From assembly GCF_025770765.1 (NCBI RefSeq), contig NZ_JANZKY010000003.1, positions 186,001-250,000 on the forward strand: DNA of 64,000 nt, read 5' to 3'. How positions within the stretch are numbered: the first letter of the stretch is position 1; every line of letters starts with the position of its first letter. A program made the translations under genes and the position numbers. The DNA comes from Propionivibrio soli (GTDB taxonomy: Bacteria; Pseudomonadota; Gammaproteobacteria; Burkholderiales; Rhodocyclaceae). Positions 63,118 through 64,000 of the stretch are shown here, piece by piece. Below the pieces are notes generated by a model. The model ran no database searches and had not been told where the DNA came from. It was given only the letters and a program-made list of their open reading frames with translations.

Positions 63118-63957
63118 TCAGCGCGGCGCTCGCCGACGACGACCGATGCCGAGCAGGCCGAAGAGTCCCGCCCCGACCAGCGCGAGCGACGTTGGTTCGG
63201 GTACCGTAGACGGGAATCCCGGGTCGGTGATGATACTGTCGTTGGCGCAATTCTGCGTCCAGTGAATATTGAACGCCGAACCGTCCCAGCCCGCTTGGTA
63301 CAGCAGTCCAAGGTCAACGCTCATCTCATAGAAATAGTGCAGGTCGCCTTCCTTCTGCCCATAACCGCCGACCCCGTTCGTCGTATAGACAAGATCGGCG
63401 CGACCGATTTGCGTGCCGTTAAGGAGAGACGTCGGATGCAGCTTGTCGGGGCGCGTACTGGTCTGCGACCCGTCAGGGGCCCATAGCCCGTAGGACCACG
63501 TGGGGTTTGCATAAACGCCGCCCAAGATGCCGAAGGTCTCGTAGGTGTACTTACCCTTCGAGAGAGCCGTGGCGTAAAGCATGTTGATGCCCAGCTCATA
63601 CGTTCCGTTTTTGCCGAAGTCGATCGCAAAATCGCCCGCTCCGAAACTGCTTGCGCTTGGTTTGTTCAGCGTGCGCGGGTCGTGCCCAGTGGCCAGGGCG
63701 ATAAACAACTTGCCGTCGGTAATGGTCGCGTACATGGCTTCGGCGTCGTACGCTTGGCCGCCCCAGCCCGGATTCAGCCAGTAAGCGCCGGTCCCCGTCG
63801 AGTCTTCAACCGAGTAATGGATTCCCGAAGCAGGGGCCCAGGTGTTCTTGTTGATACCCCAGTCGGAAAGATTGCCATCGACCACGATGGAGGCGGCGGC
63901 TGTACCGGAAAAGGCGGCGAGCAACGCGGTGGCGAGCAGAGTACGTGATGAAGTCAT
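63118..63957 (-). CDS. PEP-CTERM sorting-domain protein
   Basis: A 279-residue exported protein. The signal peptide ends near AAFSGTAAASIVVDG. The middle part resembles a beta-sandwich with an opening DGNLSDWGINKNTW (a DUF-like 'dockerin-adjacent' DNLSDW pattern common in secreted binding proteins). The C-terminus is a textbook PEP-CTERM sorting signal: VPEPTSLALVGAGLFGLLGIG followed by RRRRAPR. Such signals are processed by exosortase, usually linked to exopolysaccharide export; no exosortase gene is in the window. The start is at 63957. Confidence 0.9.
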   Translation of the reverse strand: MTSSRTLLATALLAAFSGTAAASIVVDGNLSDWGINKNTWAPASGIHYSVEDSTGTGAYWLNPGWGGQAYDAEAMYATITDGKLFIALATGHDPRTLNKPSASSFGAGDFAIDFGKNGTYELGINMLYATALSKGKYTYETFGILGGVYANPTWSYGLWAPDGSQTSTRPDKLHPTSLLNGTQIGRADLVYTTNGVGGYGQKEGDLHYFYEMSVDLGLLYQAGWDGSAFNIHWTQNCANDSIITDPGFPSTVPEPTSLALVGAGLFGLLGIGRRRRAPR

Positions 63958-64000
63958 GGCTTTACCCGGAACGATTGGCGTAGAACTAAATTTACGCGAG

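Noticed and set aside
1-64000. CRISPR arrays, insertion sequences, prophage or integrase genes
   Set aside because: No regularly spaced repeats, transposase motifs or phage structural genes are visible on either strand.

Overview
The window looks like a chromosomal segment of a betaproteobacterium. It is GC-rich, densely packed and consists mostly of core genes. Order Rhodocyclales is my best guess. This rests on gene content: surE-pcm-nlpD-rpoS, dapA-bamC-MBL hydrolase, accA-tilS, paired cyanophycin synthetases with their DUF1854/ABC partners, a fused NirDL-type protein, TRAP transport and a PEP-CTERM protein. I see no phage, insertion sequence, CRISPR array, rRNA or tRNA. About 58 protein genes are supported. 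Many neighbours overlap by four bases, and several overlaps use GTG or TTG starts.

Layout. 1-11.5 kb: a truncated unknown gene, an MBL hydrolase, a DUF123 protein, an EAL/HDOD protein, an aminotransferase, an AlkA-type glycosylase, a LysR/DMT-exporter divergon, accA-tilS, an alpha/beta hydrolase and a membrane metallophosphoesterase. 11.5-16 kb, minus strand: two tandem GntR paralogues coupled to ychJ and truC, then a copper-delivery operon (membrane-anchored protein, SCO1, PCu(A)C). 16-17.5 kb: an orphan NirDL-type siroheme decarboxylase fusion and a small cysteine protein.

17.6-25.4 kb, minus strand: the cyanophycin locus. It reads ABC exporter with an unusual N-terminal extension, DUF1854 protein, a CphA-like protein lacking the last Mur-ligase lobe, then full-length CphA. 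The biochemistry of CphA is known. The roles of the ABC and DUF1854 partners are not, as far as I know, and this is the best candidate here for an undescribed system. 25.6-29.3 kb: iron storage and uptake, with bacterioferritin divergent from an outer-membrane-barrel candidate plus feoA-feoB; a sigma70-type promoter there is overlapped by Fur-like palindromes. 29.4-34.1 kb: a CitMHS carboxylate transporter divergent from a TctDE-like two-component system, then an orphan ABC solute-binding protein. 34.3-36.4 kb: RNA methyltransferases mnmD and rlmD. 36.6-39.6 kb: a TRAP transporter in the order P-M-Q. 39.9-41.1 kb: an exported mutarotase.

41.4-46.3 kb: surE-pcm-nlpD-rpoS and cimA. 46.4-51.3 kb, minus strand: a MoxR-DUF58-TgpA transglutaminase operon and mltB. 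51.4-55.3 kb: a histone-deacetylase-like hydrolase, dapA, bamC and a WalJ-like MBL protein. 55.3-61.5 kb, minus strand: an Ala/Pro lipoprotein, a hypothetical protein, an RhlE-type helicase, DUF192-ubiC, a basic exported protein and a chemoreceptor. 61.7-64 kb: an exported parallel beta-helix protein convergent with a PEP-CTERM protein.

All functions are inferred by reading motifs; no database search was possible.
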